A stretch of 64,000 bases of DNA from Petaurus breviceps papuanus (lineage: Eukaryota; Chordata; Mammalia; Diprotodontia; Petauridae), in NCBI GenBank assembly GCA_028583685.1, contig JAMXIF010001193.1, positions 25,418,340 through 25,482,339 of the forward strand. The letters run 5' to 3'. Under the pieces are notes generated by a model. It saw nothing but the letters and a program-made list of their open reading frames with translations, was not told the DNA's origin and did not search any database. Position numbers and translations under genes: made by a program. Below are positions 44,961 through 57,731 of this stretch, one piece after another (within the stretch, counting starts at the first letter, position 1; the number at the start of each line of letters is the position of its first letter).

Positions 44961-46690
44961 TTCTGGTTTTCCTATGATTTCACTTTGCTCATTTCCTATT
45001 TTATTGATTTCATTTTCTTCTTTCTTCTTTTTCAATCAGATTGCCTAAAGGTTTAATGATTTCATTAGTCTTTTCAAAGAACCAGATTTTTGTTTTATCT
45101 TTTTATTTCCATGCTTTTGTTTCTATTTTATATTACACTCCCCCCCCCCACATTTTAATATAATTTCTCCCATGTTTATTTTAGGTTTTGCCAAGTGACT
45201 CATCAGTTTGTTTGTTTTTGGATCTTTTAAATGCATATTCAATTCCCTAACCTTCCTTCAAAAAAAGTTTGTGAGGATGAGATTTTCATCTTGAGGATTA
45301 TTTTAGCTGAATCCCAGAAATTCTGATGTTTTTTAACTGTTTCTATGATTTGTTCTTTGATTACACATTATTTAAAATTACATTATTACATCACTATTTG
45401 GATGTTTATCTTTTGTTTGTAGTCCCTGAACCAACTTTATTGCATTTAAAGAATTTAAGGGATTTATTAACTTTCTTTTTACATTTGTTTACAATTCTTC
45501 CTTGACCCAGTATAGGGTTAATTTTTACAAGAGTTCCATGTGATATAGAATGTGTCTGGTTTAGAAGGAGCCATGAGTCTTTTGACCCTAATATCTCCAG
45601 AAATTTATTCAGTTCTATGTTTTCCTTTTTTTTCTCTTTCTTTTAGATTTATTCAAAACTGATAGATATTGAAGACTTGTTTCACTATTGTGGTACTGTC
45701 TGTGTCTTTTTGAATTTCAGATAACATTTCCTTTATGAATTTGGATTCTAAGTTATTTGGAGCATATAAGCTCATGACTTTGGTCTGCTGTCTATGATTC
45801 CTCTCAACATAATATAATTTCTCCATTTATCCCTTTTTTATTTTAAATGCTTATTTTCACTTTTTCAGATAGCATGATAATAAGTCCTCCTCTTTTTGGA
45901 TTTATTTGATATGTAGTAATTTTATTTTGAGTCTCTCGGTTTTATTTTGTATATATCTTTGCTTTTTAAATGTGTTTCTTGTGAGAAACAGATTGTACAA
46001 TTTTATTTTCTCATCCAATCTCCCTTTTTCATTTTATTGGATTGTTTAATCCATTCACATTTGAAATTATGAGTTAGGTTTATATTTTCCTCCATCTGTC
46101 TCTAAAATTAGTTTTTTCAAGTTATGATTTTTTTCTTCTTTATCGATAAACACAGTATTATGCTCCATAAATTATTTTTCTTTAATCTTTTTTTTTAAGG
46201 TGGCCCTGTCCCCACTGTCTCTGTTCATCTCATCCCTGCTCCCCTCTTCCCCTTTTTTCTATTTTTTTTTCTGTAGGGTTTTATTTGTTATTTATTTTTT
46301 CTCTCCCATTTTTATCTGGTATATATTTTTTCTCTCCTCTTTCTTCCTCTCAGACAAGTAGATTTCCATTCCTCTTCTGCCTTTCAGCTAGTCCTATTCA
46401 TTAATTTCTTAAATTTCATTTTTGTCCCTTTTTCCAAAAAGAATTTTTCTCACTCTCCTCATTATCTGCCCTTTCTTTCTATCAATTCTAGGCCACAGTA
46501 TCTGATTTGAGACCTCTAAATTTATGTATTCTCTCTCTTTTCTCTGTATTTTTCATGCAATCAAAGTTTCCAAGGCAACAATTCTAGGGTCTCCCCTATA
46601 GACTTTCTGTAGCTGCCTTATAGAGCTTGCCCCAGGGAATCCCCTTTTCCATTGTGCCTCAATCCAAGAACAATGTCATTTATTACAGGC
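44945..46690 (-). pseudogene. L1 ORF2 endonuclease region and 5' spacer, antisense, abutting ORF1
   Basis: 46130-45010 follows the antisense text of the L1 endonuclease ('atcccagaaattctgatg', 'tgtttcttgtgagaaacaga', 'ccattcacatttgaaattat'), and 46690-46140 resembles the spacer preceding ORF2. At about 44945 the frame KKKEENEINKIGNEQ (ORF2) passes into MEELKKDFENQVREVEEKL (ORF1). Confidence 0.75.
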
Positions 46691-49480
46691 ATCAGAAAGA
46701 TTCTCTATTCAGACTCCACCAGTTCTTTCTCTGGAGATATTTTTCATCATGAGTCCTTTGGAATTATCTTGGATCATTGTATTCATCAGAATAGCTAAGT
46801 CATTCACAGCTGATCACTATACAATATTACTCTTACTGTATACTCTTCAGGTTCTGTTCCGTTCACTTTGCATCATTTCATATAAGTTTTCCCAGGTTTT
46901 TCTGAAAAAATCTTGCACATCATTTCTCATAGAATAATAGAATAGTATTCCATCACAATCATATACCACAACTTATTGAGCCATTCCCCAACTGATGAGC
47001 ATCCCTTCCATTTCTAATTCCTTATCACCATAAAAAAAGAAGTGCTATACATATTTTTGCACACATTAAGTCCTATTTCAATTTTTTATTTTTTAAATCT
47101 CTTTAAGATATAGACCTAGAAGTGGTATTGCTGGGTCAATGTGTATGTACATGTGCAAGTTGCTTTCTAGAATGTTTGAATCAGTTTACAACTCCACCAA
47201 TAATGCATTAAAGTCCCAATTTTTCCATATCCCCTCCAACATTTGTCATTTTCTTTTTCTGTCATGTTAGCCAATCTGATAGGTGTGGGGTAGTACCTCA
47301 GAGTTGTTTTAATTTTCATTTCTCGAATCAATAGTGATTTAGAGTATTTTTGTATGACTAATTAATTTCTTCTGAAAACTGGCTTTTCATATTCATTGAC
47401 CCATTTATCAATAGGGAATAAAATGAATTTTACAAATATAACTCAGTTCCCTTCATATTGGAGAAATGTCTCTATAAGGGAAACTTACTGTAACCTCCCC
47501 CCAACGCCCGCCCCCCAGTTCCCTGCAGTTTTGGCTACATTGATTTTGTTTGTTTAAAACCCCTTTAATTTAATGTAGTCAAAATGATCTATTTTCCTTC
47601 TCTGTGATCTTCTCTATCCCTTTTTTCATCATAAATTCTTCCCTTATGCATTAATCTGACAGGTTAAAAATGTTTCTTTGTTTTTACATTTCCATTATTA
47701 GCTTATGATTTCATTCTTTATGTCTAAATCATGTTCTCATTTTTATCACATTTTGTAATATCGTATAAGATGTTGGTCTGTACCTAGTTTTTGTCAAACT
47801 GCTTGCCAGTTTTCCCAGCCATTTTTTATCAAATAGTGAGTTTTTGTCCCAAAAGTGTAGATCTTTGGGCTTGTCAAATACTAGATTATTATGGTCATTT
47901 ACTACTGTGTATTATATACCTAATTTATTCCACTGATCCACTATTCTATTTCTTAGTTAATACCCATTTTTTTTTCTATGATTACTGCTTTTATAATGTA
48001 GTTTAAAATCTAGAACTACTAGGTTGTCTTCCTTAACATTTTTTCTTGACTTTTTTCACCTTTTGCTTTTTCAGATTAATTTCATTATTATTTTTCTAGG
48101 TCTATATATATATTTTTTTGGTAAATTGATTGGTATGGCACTGAATAAGTAAACTAATTGAGATAGAATTGTCATTTTTATTATATTGGCTTGACCTACT
48201 CATGAGCAACTAATTTCTTTAACTGTTTAGAACTGTATTTGTGTGAGAAGGGTTTTGTAATTATGTCCATATAATTCCTGGGATTGTCTTGGCAGGAAGA
48301 CTTCTAAGTGATTTATATTGTCTGTAGTTATTTTAAATGGAATTTCTCTTTCTATCTTTTCCTCCTGGACTTTATTGGTAATATATGGAAATGCTGATGA
48401 TTTATGTGGGTTCATTTTATACACCAAAACTTTGCTGAAGTTGTTGTTACAACAAGTTTTTTAGTTGATTATCTAGGATTCTCCAAGCATATCATCATAT
48501 CATCTGCAGAGCAATAATTTTGCTTCCCATCACCTATCCTAATTCCTCCAATGTCTTTTTCTTCTCTTACTGTTATATTTAGCATTTTAGTACAATATTG
48601 AATAATATTTGTGGTAATGAACATATTTGCTTCATCCTTGATTTTATTGGGAAGGTTTCTAACTTATCTTCATTATGTAAAATACTTACTGATGGTTTTA
48701 GATTGATAGTGCCTATAATTTTAAAGAAAAAAGTTTTTAATGAGACTGTATGTTGTATTTTGTCAAAAACTGTTTCTGCAGCTGCTGAGATAATCATATG
48801 ATTTTGTTGGTTTTGTAATTTATATGGTAAATTTTGCTGATAGTTTTCTAATATTTAACCAACCCTGCATTCCTGGTATAAATCCCACCTAGTCATAGTA
48901 TATCATTCTGGTCATATATTGCTACAATTTCCTTGCTAATATTTTATTTTAAATGTTTGCATCAATATTCACTAATGAAATAGTTCTATAGTTTTCTTTC
49001 TCTGTTTTCATTCTAACTGGTTTAGGTATCCAAACCATATCTGTATCATAAAAGGAATTTGATAGGACTCTTTTTTTACCCATTAAAAATAGTTTACTTA
49101 GTATTGGAATTAATTGTTGTCTAAATGTTAGTAGAAGGAGCAGTTAGGTGGCACAGTGGAAAATGCACCAGTGCTGTTGTCAGGAGGACCTGAGTTGGAA
49201 TCTAGTTGTGAACACTTACTAGCTGTGTGACCCTGGGTTTTACTCAATCCTGATTGGCTCAAAAAAAGCCACTTTCAAAAAAAAACAGCAAAAAATAAAT
49301 GTTTGATAGAATTCTCTTTTGAGTCCATATGGTTTGTTCAATTTATTTTTCTAAGACAGGATTCTTTTAAGTATTCTATTTCATCTTCTGCTAATCAAAC
49401 CAGTTTATAGTTTAGTAAATATTTATCCATTTCACTTAGCTTATTAGATTTATTGGCATATTGTTGGGCAAAGTAGCTAC
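46691..49480 (-). mobile_element. L1 ORF2 (C-terminus to reverse transcriptase), antisense
   Basis: Runs from the 3' end ('agttctttctctggagatat') through ORF2 C-terminal text (46980-47400), and the segment after reverse transcriptase (48427-48227, KMNPHKSSAFPYITNKVQEE). It then shows reverse transcriptase (48797-48579, TINLKPSVSILHNEDKLETF). Stops are frequent. A SINE at 49139-49296 interrupts it. The endonuclease is missing: the sequence passes to spacer near 49480. Confidence 0.9.
49139..49296 (+). repeat. tRNA-derived SINE within L1
   Basis: 'gagcagttaggtggcacagt', 'gaggacctgagttggaatct' and 'tagctgtgtgaccctgggtt', tail 'ctcaatcctgattggctc'. taaatgtt flanks both sides (49124 and 49297). 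Confidence 0.88.
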
Positions 49481-51034
49481 CTCTTGGATAAGATAGGTTT
49501 CTATCCTGAGTTGAGTGTGTATGGTATTCTATATTTGAACCAAGTTCAGAGTGAGGTATTTCCTTTCACTGTAAAAGGTTTCCTTATGTACCTTTTATGT
49601 GTGATAATTTTCTGCATAGTTCTTCTCCCTTCCCCCTTCTACAAGTTCATCCCTCTTACTCAACACTTATTTTTTTTTTAAGATCAACCCATCATAGTTA
49701 AGTCACACTCATGTTCTCTGTCTATGTATATTCCTTCCAATTGCCCCAGTAACAATAAAGCTCTTTACTTAGGAGTTACAAATTTAATCTTCTCATATAG
49801 TAATGTAAATAGTTTAACCATGTTAAGTCACTTATGATGTCTCTTGCTTGTTTACCTTTTTATGCTTCATTTGAATCTTGTATTTGGAAGTCAAAATTTC
49901 TATTCAGCTTTGGCTTTTTGATCAGGAAAGCTTGAAAGTCCTCTATTTTATTAAATATCCATTTTTCCCTTGAAGGATTATACTCAGTTTTTTTTTTTTC
50001 TGGGTAGGTGATTCTTGGTTGTAATCCTAGCTTTTTTGCCTGTAATATCACATTCAAAGCTCTTCTATCCTTTAATGTAGAAACTATTAAACCTAGTATG
50101 ATCCTCACTGTGGCTCCATAATACTTGAATTCTTTCCTTCTGGCTGCTTACAATATTTTCTCCTTGACCAGAGCGTTCTGGAATTTGGCTATGAAATTCT
50201 TAGGAGTTTTCATTTTGTGATCTCTTTCAGGAAGTGATCAGCAGATTCTTTCCATTTCTATTTTACCCTCTGGTTCTAGGATAGGCAGTTTTGCTTGATA
50301 ATTTCTTAAAATATGATGTCTAGATACATTTTTTTTTCCTTTTATCATGGCTTTCAGGTAGTCCAATAATTCTTAAATTATCTCTCTTGGACCTATATTG
50401 CAAGTCAGTTTTTTTTCCCCATGAGATATTTCAGAAACATTTCCTGCATTTTTTTCATTCTTTTCAATTTATTTTATAGTTTCTTTGTGTCTCATGGAGA
50501 CAGTGGTTTCCATTCATACAATTCTGATTTTTAAGGAGTTCTTTTCTACGGTGAATTTTTGTATCACTTTTTTCCATTTGGACAATTTTGCTTTTTAAGA
50601 CTTTCTTCTCTTTAGTGGATTTTTGTGCCTCTTTTAATATTTAATTTTGTTTTTTATTTTTTTATTTTATTAATATTTTATTATATGTTATTTTCTCCAA
50701 GATTTTTTTTGTGTTCCCTTTATCAAGATTTTGACTCTCTTCTCATAATTTCTTTGTATCACTCTCTTTTCTTTTTCCATTTTCCCTCTACTTTTCAAAA
50801 TCCTTTTTGAGTTCTTTCATGAGTTCTTGTTGGACTTAAATCAATTTCACATTTTTCTAGAGGTTTTGCTTGTAGCTGTTATTGTTATCTTCTGAGTTTG
50901 TGTCTTTATCTTCTCTGTCACCATAGTAGCTTTGGAGGGCTGGTGGGGGTGGGGTCAGCTTTATTTCTTTTCTCACTTTTCTAGCCTTTTTCTTTATTTT
51001 TAACTTTATGTTAAGGTTGGGCTCTGCTCCCCAT
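49481..51034 (-). pseudogene. L1 spacer and ORF1 remnant with 5' part, antisense
   Basis: 49860-50108 gives LQPRITYPEKKKTEY and FNKIEDFQAFLIKKPKLNRN, the ORF1 C-terminal domain. The coiled-coil region lies at 50500-50830. 51087-50857 gives ALQSYYGDREDKDTNSED, the same N-terminal segment as at 8396-8460. Confidence 0.88.
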
Positions 51035-51310
51035 GCCATTGCTATCACTGTGTACAATGTTCTCATTCTGTTCACTTTACTTTGCATCAGTTAATGTAAG
51101 TCTTTCTAGGTTTTTCTGAAACCATCCTGCTCGTTATTTCTTATAGCACAATAATATTCCATTACAATCATATATCACAACATGCTTAGCCTCCCCAGTT
51201 GATGGTCATCTCTTCAATTTCCAATTCTTAGCCATCACAAAAAGAGATGCCATAAATATTTTTGTACAAATAGGTCCTTTTCCAATTTTGATGTCATAAT
51301 TTCTTTTTTG
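51035..51310 (-). mobile_element. L1 3'-end fragment, antisense
   Basis: 'cactttactttgcatcagtt', 'tcgttatttcttatagcaca' and 'gccatcacaaaaagagatgc'. A separate, 5'-truncated insertion next to the preceding L1. Confidence 0.82.
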
Positions 51311-52600
51311 AAAAAGTTTGAGAGGTCATAGGCACCAGAGAAGTTGTTTATTCCTTCATCTTGTTGCTCATGTGGCTAAAATTTTTTTTTGTACTTTTTG
51401 TACTTACTATGTTTCAAGTGTTATGCTGTGTGTTGAAACTATAAATACAAAAATCAGACAATTCTTGAATTTAAGGAACCTACTTTCTACATTGAAAGAT
51501 GGAAGAATGTGACACAGAGAGAGAAGGAAGAAAGGAAACACCACTGAAAATTTGGAAGTAAGTAATTAATATGATTTTTTTCCAGAGTGGAGAAGCTGGA
51601 TTCTCTCAGGAGAAAGCAGCTGTTTCTTCTCTGATAAAAGATAATGTGGATACATAGACAAATTAGCAGAAAGATTATAAAGACAGGAGAGATGAGGACT
51701 GGGGTCCATTGTCTCTTCTGAGAGGTAATGAGGTACCTATTTATCAACTTGACATAAATAATAAAGGGGTTGTTTCTCTATCTGGGGGGACATAAATGGG
51801 AAAGGACATAGTAGTAAATTTAGAATCAAAGGATCAAGGTTCATAGCCAGTCTTTCTTATTACCTTAGCAAGATTAGCAATGTCACTGAATGTCACTTGC
51901 CTTCTCTAAATGTCACCTTTTTTTTCTGTAAAATTATGGCATTTTAGCACATGCTTCCTAAGGTCCCTTCTAGCTCTAAATCCATCATCCAAAATAATGT
52001 CATGAAAGTAATAAGAGATATTACTAGGTATCATGAATTCTCTGAGAAAAAAATAATCTAGAAATTTCATAGGTCCAGGCAATGTTTTCATCACTGATAC
52101 TGCCTAAAGACTAGCTCTTTAGAAGGCAAAGGTAGACTTAAAAAAATGAAGAGTTGCTTGGACAAATAGGTGTCCATGAATGGCATTTGGATTTTTGAAT
52201 TATGATTGAAAATAGAGAATCGATGAGCTCTTAACCAAAAATAGAATTATATATAAAGGGGGTCTGGGAAATTTTATTCATGCATTCTCATGCTTTTGAT
52301 AAATTGAGATTTAAACTGAAAATGGAATTTATTTGCTCATCCAGGTGGAGTGAAGTAAGTATAGCATGGGAAGAACGGTATTAGACAACATCTGTATTAC
52401 ACAGAAGGCAATAGTTAAAATACATTCAATGCCATAGTTTTCCATACATATGGGAAGGAAAGCTATCATGATCTTCACAATATAGAACCTATGAGACAAA
52501 TGATCATCCAAAAAATATAGCTAAATTTCTATTCTGGCTAAGAAGATGGAGAGGAGAACCAAACTTATCTATTTCCCATTCAGTCTACCTACACAGAGAA
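51311..52600. other. Unassigned DNA with one repeat scrap
   Basis: 51395-51490 is a fragment of the 'tattaagcactta' repeat. The rest holds only short frames that match nothing. Confidence 0.4.
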
Positions 52601-52760
52601 GGTAGGCTTTTCAAAATTATTTTTTTATACTCATTCAAAAAATATTTTAGTTTCAAATTCTCTCCTTTCTGCCAATTCCTCCTCTACCCATTGAGAAGCC
52701 AACAATATATAATAGATGTAATTATATAAATAACCCTATTGAATAACTCTCTGATAATAA
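52601..52760 (-). mobile_element. L1 3'UTR fragment, antisense
   Basis: 'cattcaaaaaatattttagt' and 'ctacccattgagaagccaac', as at 19000-19100. Confidence 0.65.
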
Positions 52761-53495
52761 ATATCATTCAAGGCAAAAACTTAGAAGATGCTATGCTTAC
52801 CATGAGTAATTTCCACTGTATTGAAGGAGATTCAGCATAAAGTCCAGGTCAAGATGGTGAGATCTTCTAAACGTCCTTGTTTATGAATGACATGTTGATT
52901 TCATCAAGCCCAAGACAATGCAGAGCTTCCAAAAGAGATTTGTAATCACATTAAGTGGTTTTGCCTGCTTTTCTACACCAAACACCAGATGGAAGATAAA
53001 CACTGGTTGCCTAGATTTCAATATATTTCTGTATGGGCAGCTATGGAGCTTGTCTTTTATTTATATTTTTTATAAGAACAATATTTATAGAGGTTGAGCT
53101 CTAGCCAGAGTTGAAAAGCAAGTGAGATAGGGTTAAATTGCTTTAGTAATGTTGCTAGGTGCTTTTAAATGTCTCACATTTTATGATTAAATTTGTGATT
53201 TACATTTTAGAAATATGGTATATGAATATACAGGGTTAGGAATTCACATTGGCTCAGGCATCAGATATTTTAAAAGTCATGTTTATTTTAGGATAGGTAC
53301 TTAGTACAAAACCATATCCATATAAATACTTTTATTTTTTCCTCTTGGGCAAAGACAATGCTGCAGAGTAAGAAGCAGACAAAATGTCAATTTTCTTAGG
53401 CATTAATATGCTCTGGGTAACAAAGAAGGACTTGCCTAAATGACTACAATAATTAAGAAGAAAGGAATATAGAAAAGAAACAGTTTAAGAGAATA
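52761..53495. other. Unassigned DNA
   Basis: No gene or repeat recognised. Confidence 0.4.
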
Positions 53496-53811
53496 GAATG
53501 TAGGGGAATAAAAGTAAACTGTCTCATATGTGAATGGGATGAACTCACCTATAAATGGAAAATATTAGAAGAATGGATCAGAAAGCAAAACCCAACAATA
53601 CGTTGCTTAAAAGAAAAACACTTAAAACATAGACTCTCATAGAGTTAAGGTATTGAAGCAAAATCTATTCTCTCTATGCTAAACACAAATGCAAAAATCC
53701 CACAATGGATGATAATCATAATTTTGGAGAAGGTAGAAGCAAAAAATAGATTTAATTAAAAGGGATAAGGAAGGAAACTATATTTTGTTGAAAGGTAATA
53801 TAGATGTGTAA
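53496..53811 (+). mobile_element. L1 ORF2 endonuclease fragment, sense
   Basis: 'gggatgaactcacctataaa', 'aagcaaaacccaacaatacg' and 'gataaggaaggaaactatat' are colinear with 10135-10395. Cut off by the LTR at 53812. Confidence 0.85.
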
Positions 53812-54540
53812 TGTAATGCCAAGGAAAGGCAACTTCCCAAGGTTCAGAATACCAGCATAGGTGCTCTCCATTTTACTCAGTGACAAACCAAGAACAGAGA
53901 AGGTCAAAACATGACATCATTCAAAATACAGCATTTACTAAGTGTGATTAAATAATCTCCAAGTGCTACCCCACCCCAGGACCTTCCAATCATTCAATCA
54001 ATTACAAAGTCCCTGTTCTGAATACTACTCCACCCCTAGGCTGTACCTTCATTTAGTCCACCACAAAGCCCCTCTTCTCAAATGGAGATTAGTTTCCAAT
54101 CTAAGTAAAGTTCCCCACCCCTGGATCACAATTGAATCTACCCCAGAGTTACATCAAGTTTAAGCACAGCACTTAATACCCAAATGGAGGTCTTTTCTTC
54201 ATCTTGACACAAGGCAAGTTCTCAGCAATCTTAGTTCCTGGGGAGACAAGGCTTAGCAAGGCCACAAGATACATTGCCAGTCCCTTCATTAATTCATCCT
54301 CTGTCTGCAGAACAGTCCTAGAACCCCTGAAAACATTAGCAAAACCCTCTCCCAGGATTTCTGTAAACATACAACAAGAAAATCNNNNNNNNNNCGTGGG
54401 TGCTGCTTCCAAAAAGTTCTTCTGCCTCTCTCTTGTCTCTCAAAATCTATGTCACCAGCTCCTCCCAGTTCAGGACTTTCTTTTCACATCCACAAGTCCA
54501 TCCCACAGGTGGGATTAACAAGCTCTGGGTTTTAACACAA
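53812..54540 (-). mobile_element. LTR of an endogenous retrovirus, with assembly gap
   Basis: On the minus strand it starts TGTTAAAACCC (about 54537) and ends GGCATTACA (53812), with a polyadenylation-type region near 53880. It shares scattered blocks with the LTR pair at 24-26 kb ('agacaaggcttagcaaggcc' against 'agacaaggcttaacaaagcc') and its last 75 bases with 40530-40606. About 0.73 kb plus the gap. Solo LTR or fragment; no internal sequence seen. Confidence 0.75.
54385..54394. other. Assembly gap (10 N)
   Basis: Ten N within an LTR copy. The gap size is probably nominal. Confidence 0.99.
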
Positions 54541-55100
54541 TCAATTTGAAAACCAAGCCAATACAGGGGAATCTTTAATTGCCATTACTATCACATACCC
54601 ATTAAGTGAAGAATGGCTGAATGATTTGCAGTATATGAATGTGATGGAATATTCATGCCATAAGACATGAGGAAGTAAGTGGTTTAAAAAAAAAACCATG
54701 GAAAGACTTATGTAACCTGATACAGAGTAAAGTGAGCAGAGCCATAAGAACAATTAGTACAAAAATATATCCATACATAATTAACAGTTTTAAAGCTTTT
54801 ATAAATTGATAAAGAACGCAATGAGCAGAATCAGAATAATTTATATAATAACACTAAAACAAACAATTTTGAAAAACAATGACCAATACAATGATCATAA
54901 TTCCAGAGAACCAATGTTTTAACACGCTATCCATTACAGAGGGTTGATAGATTTAGGATGAGGCATATTTTTTATACAGCCATTGAGGAAATATGTTTTG
55001 CTTGGCTGTGCATATTTGTTATAAAAATTTGTTTTTTTTTTCTTTTTTTTTAAGGAGATAGAGGTTAGGAGGGAAAAAAAATCAATTTCTGTTCATTAAA
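54541..55100 (+). mobile_element. L1 3' end, sense
   Basis: 'gtgaagaatggctgaatgat', 'cagagtaaagtgagcagagc' and 'gaaatatgttttgcttggct' are L1 ORF2 end and 3'UTR. Confidence 0.85.
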
Positions 55101-55120
55101 AAAAAAAATAGAGGTCACAG

Positions 55121-55291
55121 GGGCAGCTAGGTGGCGCAGTGAATAGAGCACTGGCCCTGGAGTCAGAAGGACCTGAGTTCAAATTTAACATTTAACAAAT
55201 TAAGTTCAAATTAAGACATTTAACACTTAATCACCTTGTGACCTGGGGCAAGTCACTTAACCCCAATTGCCCTCCAAAAAGCAAAATAAAG
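55121..55291 (+). repeat. WSINE1-type SINE with clean target duplication
   Basis: 'gggcagctaggtggcgcagt' (A box), 'gacctgagttcaaattt' (B box) and 'cttaaccccaattgccctcc'. The 16-base word aaaatagaggtcacag stands at 55105-55120 and again at 55292-55307, an exact duplication, so this is one of the youngest insertions. Its centre has a short internal expansion (ttcaaatt / aacattta repeats). Confidence 0.96.
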
Positions 55292-55459
55292 AAAATAGAG
55301 GTCACAGTTTACAGATGTGAAATGTGACATGAGCTTTCAGACAAACTCACTGTAGTTTTACTAAACTGTTTTGCTTTGTTACAAATAACCTCTCATGGAG
55401 TTGGAGTAATCCATAGAAGTTTGTATTAAAATGTTTGTATGTAAAAAAAGTTTATATTG

Positions 55460-56030
55460 AAAGAATAAAACAGATCAATAAAGCTTCAAAAAGCAAAGTA
55501 CTATATGCAACCAAATATTTAAAATAATTTTTATAGTAGCAAAGAAAGGGAAACAAAGTATGTGCTCATTGTTATGGACTAGCTAAACAAATTGTGGCAC
55601 AGAAATATAATACATATTACTTTTATGAAACGATGACTACCGAAGAATCTGGGAAGACTAACTGTATACGAACTCATGCCAAGTAAAGGAACCAGGAAAA
55701 TAATGTTATAATTTTGACATCCATGTAAATAGAAAGAACAACAAACCATCAAAACTGGATGCTATGAAATTACAATGCCCAAGCCTGGCCCTGAAGAAGA
55801 GATAGGAGCAGGTACCCCTGACCATTTCTTTGTAGATGTGAGTAACTGTGGTTGTGGAACACAAAAGGCAATGTCAGACTTTGTGACATATTGGTTGGTT
55901 TTTCTGAGCTGCTTTTTTTTCTCTTTTAAATTCCTTGTTTTAAGAGATGACCCTCTGAGGGAGTGAAGAGATTGATTCATTTGGAAAAGTGGGTGACATG
56001 AAAACAAAAACTATTAAAAATTACTTAAAA
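55460..56030 (+). mobile_element. L1 3'-end-like sequence, sense
   Basis: 'agcaaagaaagggaaacaaa' and 'gactagctaaacaaattgtg' resemble L1 ORF2/3'UTR sense text. More diverged than the neighbours. Confidence 0.6.
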
Positions 56031-56042
56031 AAAACAACCTTA

Positions 56043-56222
56043 AGGGGCAGCTAGGTGGCACAGCAAATAAAGCACCAGCCCTGGAGTCAGGAGGACCTGA
56101 GTTCAAATTTGGCCTTATACACTTAACACAAAAAAACTAGCCTTGTGACCTTGGGCAAGTCACTTAACCCCAATTGCCGTACCTTCCCCCCTCCAAAAAG
56201 AAAAAAAAAAGCAAAAAAAAAA
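56043..56222 (+). repeat. WSINE1-type SINE
   Basis: 'ggggcagctaggtggcacag', 'gaggacctgagttcaaattt', 'acttaaccccaattgccg' and an A-rich tail. Confidence 0.95.
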
Positions 56223-56374
56223 ACCCTTAGGTTTTTTCCATGGTTCTTCTTAGGCACTCTCTTATAGGAAACCTTCCATAATTCACTTAACTATTAGCAT
56301 TCTATCCTTGACTCTCACATTGCCATTATAGAATCATCTATGAATATATTATTTTACTCCCCCACCCCTCAACC

Positions 56375-56485
56375 CCAAGAGAATGCAAGCTCTTTGAAAT
56401 TGAATCTGTTTTCTTTTTGGCTTTGTATCCTGAACCTGGTATAGTACCTCACAAAAGTAGGCACTTAATAATGCTTGTTGGAATG
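56375..56485 (+). repeat. L2 3'-end fragment
   Basis: 'aatgcaagctctttgaaatt' and 'gtaggcacttaataatgctt'. Confidence 0.65.
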
Positions 56486-57035
56486 GATGGTTCTGCAGAT
56501 CTAGAGTGGCTTCTTGTTGTGTTGTTAGAAGTTTTCTCACTAAAGTCAAGGTTCTTTTGAATTATTAGGGGAAAAACACTTTTAACAAGGATAACATTTG
56601 ACATTAAAATCCCTTTTTTATTCTTTTTAGAGCAAATATGCCCTTTCCGAGTGTCTTGGCAAAGGTTCTGGTCTTAGTCATCGTTGTCTTTATCTTTAAG
56701 AAAAAGAGAGAACCCAATACGATCACATAAGATGAAAATGGAGAGTTTACACCAATGAAAAGCAATTTGTCTTTGAAAATGACAAAGACTGCATCAGAGA
56801 AATGCCACTTAAGCAAAGATGACTTCTGATGAAAAACTCAGTTGTGTGTGTGTGTGTGTGTGTATACACGCACATATATTCGTGTGCTTCTTTGTAACAT
56901 ACTATGGATATGTTCTCAATTGAAGTGGCAAAATGCAACTTGTTCACCAAATTACATCAAACTAAGTTGTAAATTTAATACATAGATTCAGAACAACACA
57001 ACTCCTCTATAACATATGAAAAAAAAATGAGGTAT
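56486..57035. other. Unassigned DNA with (GT)n
   Basis: A (GT)n microsatellite lies at 56844-56863. No gene recognised. Confidence 0.45.
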
Positions 57036-57260
57036 AGAAATAATAGCAGCTCTTGTTTATATGGTATGTTAGGGCTTAGAAAGCACTTTAAATAGTCTCT
57101 CATTGTGTATTCACAAGGATAGGCAGGTAGTGCAAGTATGCATTTTATATGTGAGGAAAATGAGGTTTATTGGAGGTGAAGTGACTTATCTAGGGTCGCA
57201 CATTCCAATAAATCACAAATCAAGGGTTATAGTCCATGTTCTCTGACTTCAGATCCAAAA
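57036..57260 (-). repeat. MIR-type SINE
   Basis: 'gggcttagaaagcactttaa', 'tatgtgaggaaaatgaggtt' and 'gaagtgacttatctagggtc'. Confidence 0.75.
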
Positions 57261-57731
57261 TTAAGCCAAGGATCTCTTAAACACTGTCTGATATTTATTT
57301 ACCAGGAATGTAGTCATGTGCTTTAAACTTGTTCCAAGAGAAGTTTAGAAGTAATTAATCAATCAAATTTAAAATCTGCTTCTTGGGCATTTATTATTAT
57401 TATTATTGTTAACCCAAACCAATGGACAAATAACTGGAAACCTCCTTTATAAAGATACATAGACTAGAATTTTTCCTTTCATCTAAATTCAGAAGTTTGA
57501 GTTACCATGCCATCAAGTGGCTATTGAGACATTTATTTTATTTGTGCTTTCATTATATATGATACTCAGGTATTGCCATGCGGAGCCCACACAGGCTGGT
57601 GACCCACACCGTAATCCCTGCTCTCTCAGATTTCCTGAATTGATAGAACTGAGGTTGCCTGACTTCTCAATAGAGGAATTTAGGCTTCCCTATTCTCACA
57701 TTGTTTTCTAACCACTGCCCCTGATAACTCT
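57261..57731. other. Unassigned DNA with (TTA)n
   Basis: A (TTA)n run lies at 57391-57408. A 64-codon open frame (57517-57711) matches nothing known and lacks context. Confidence 0.4.
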
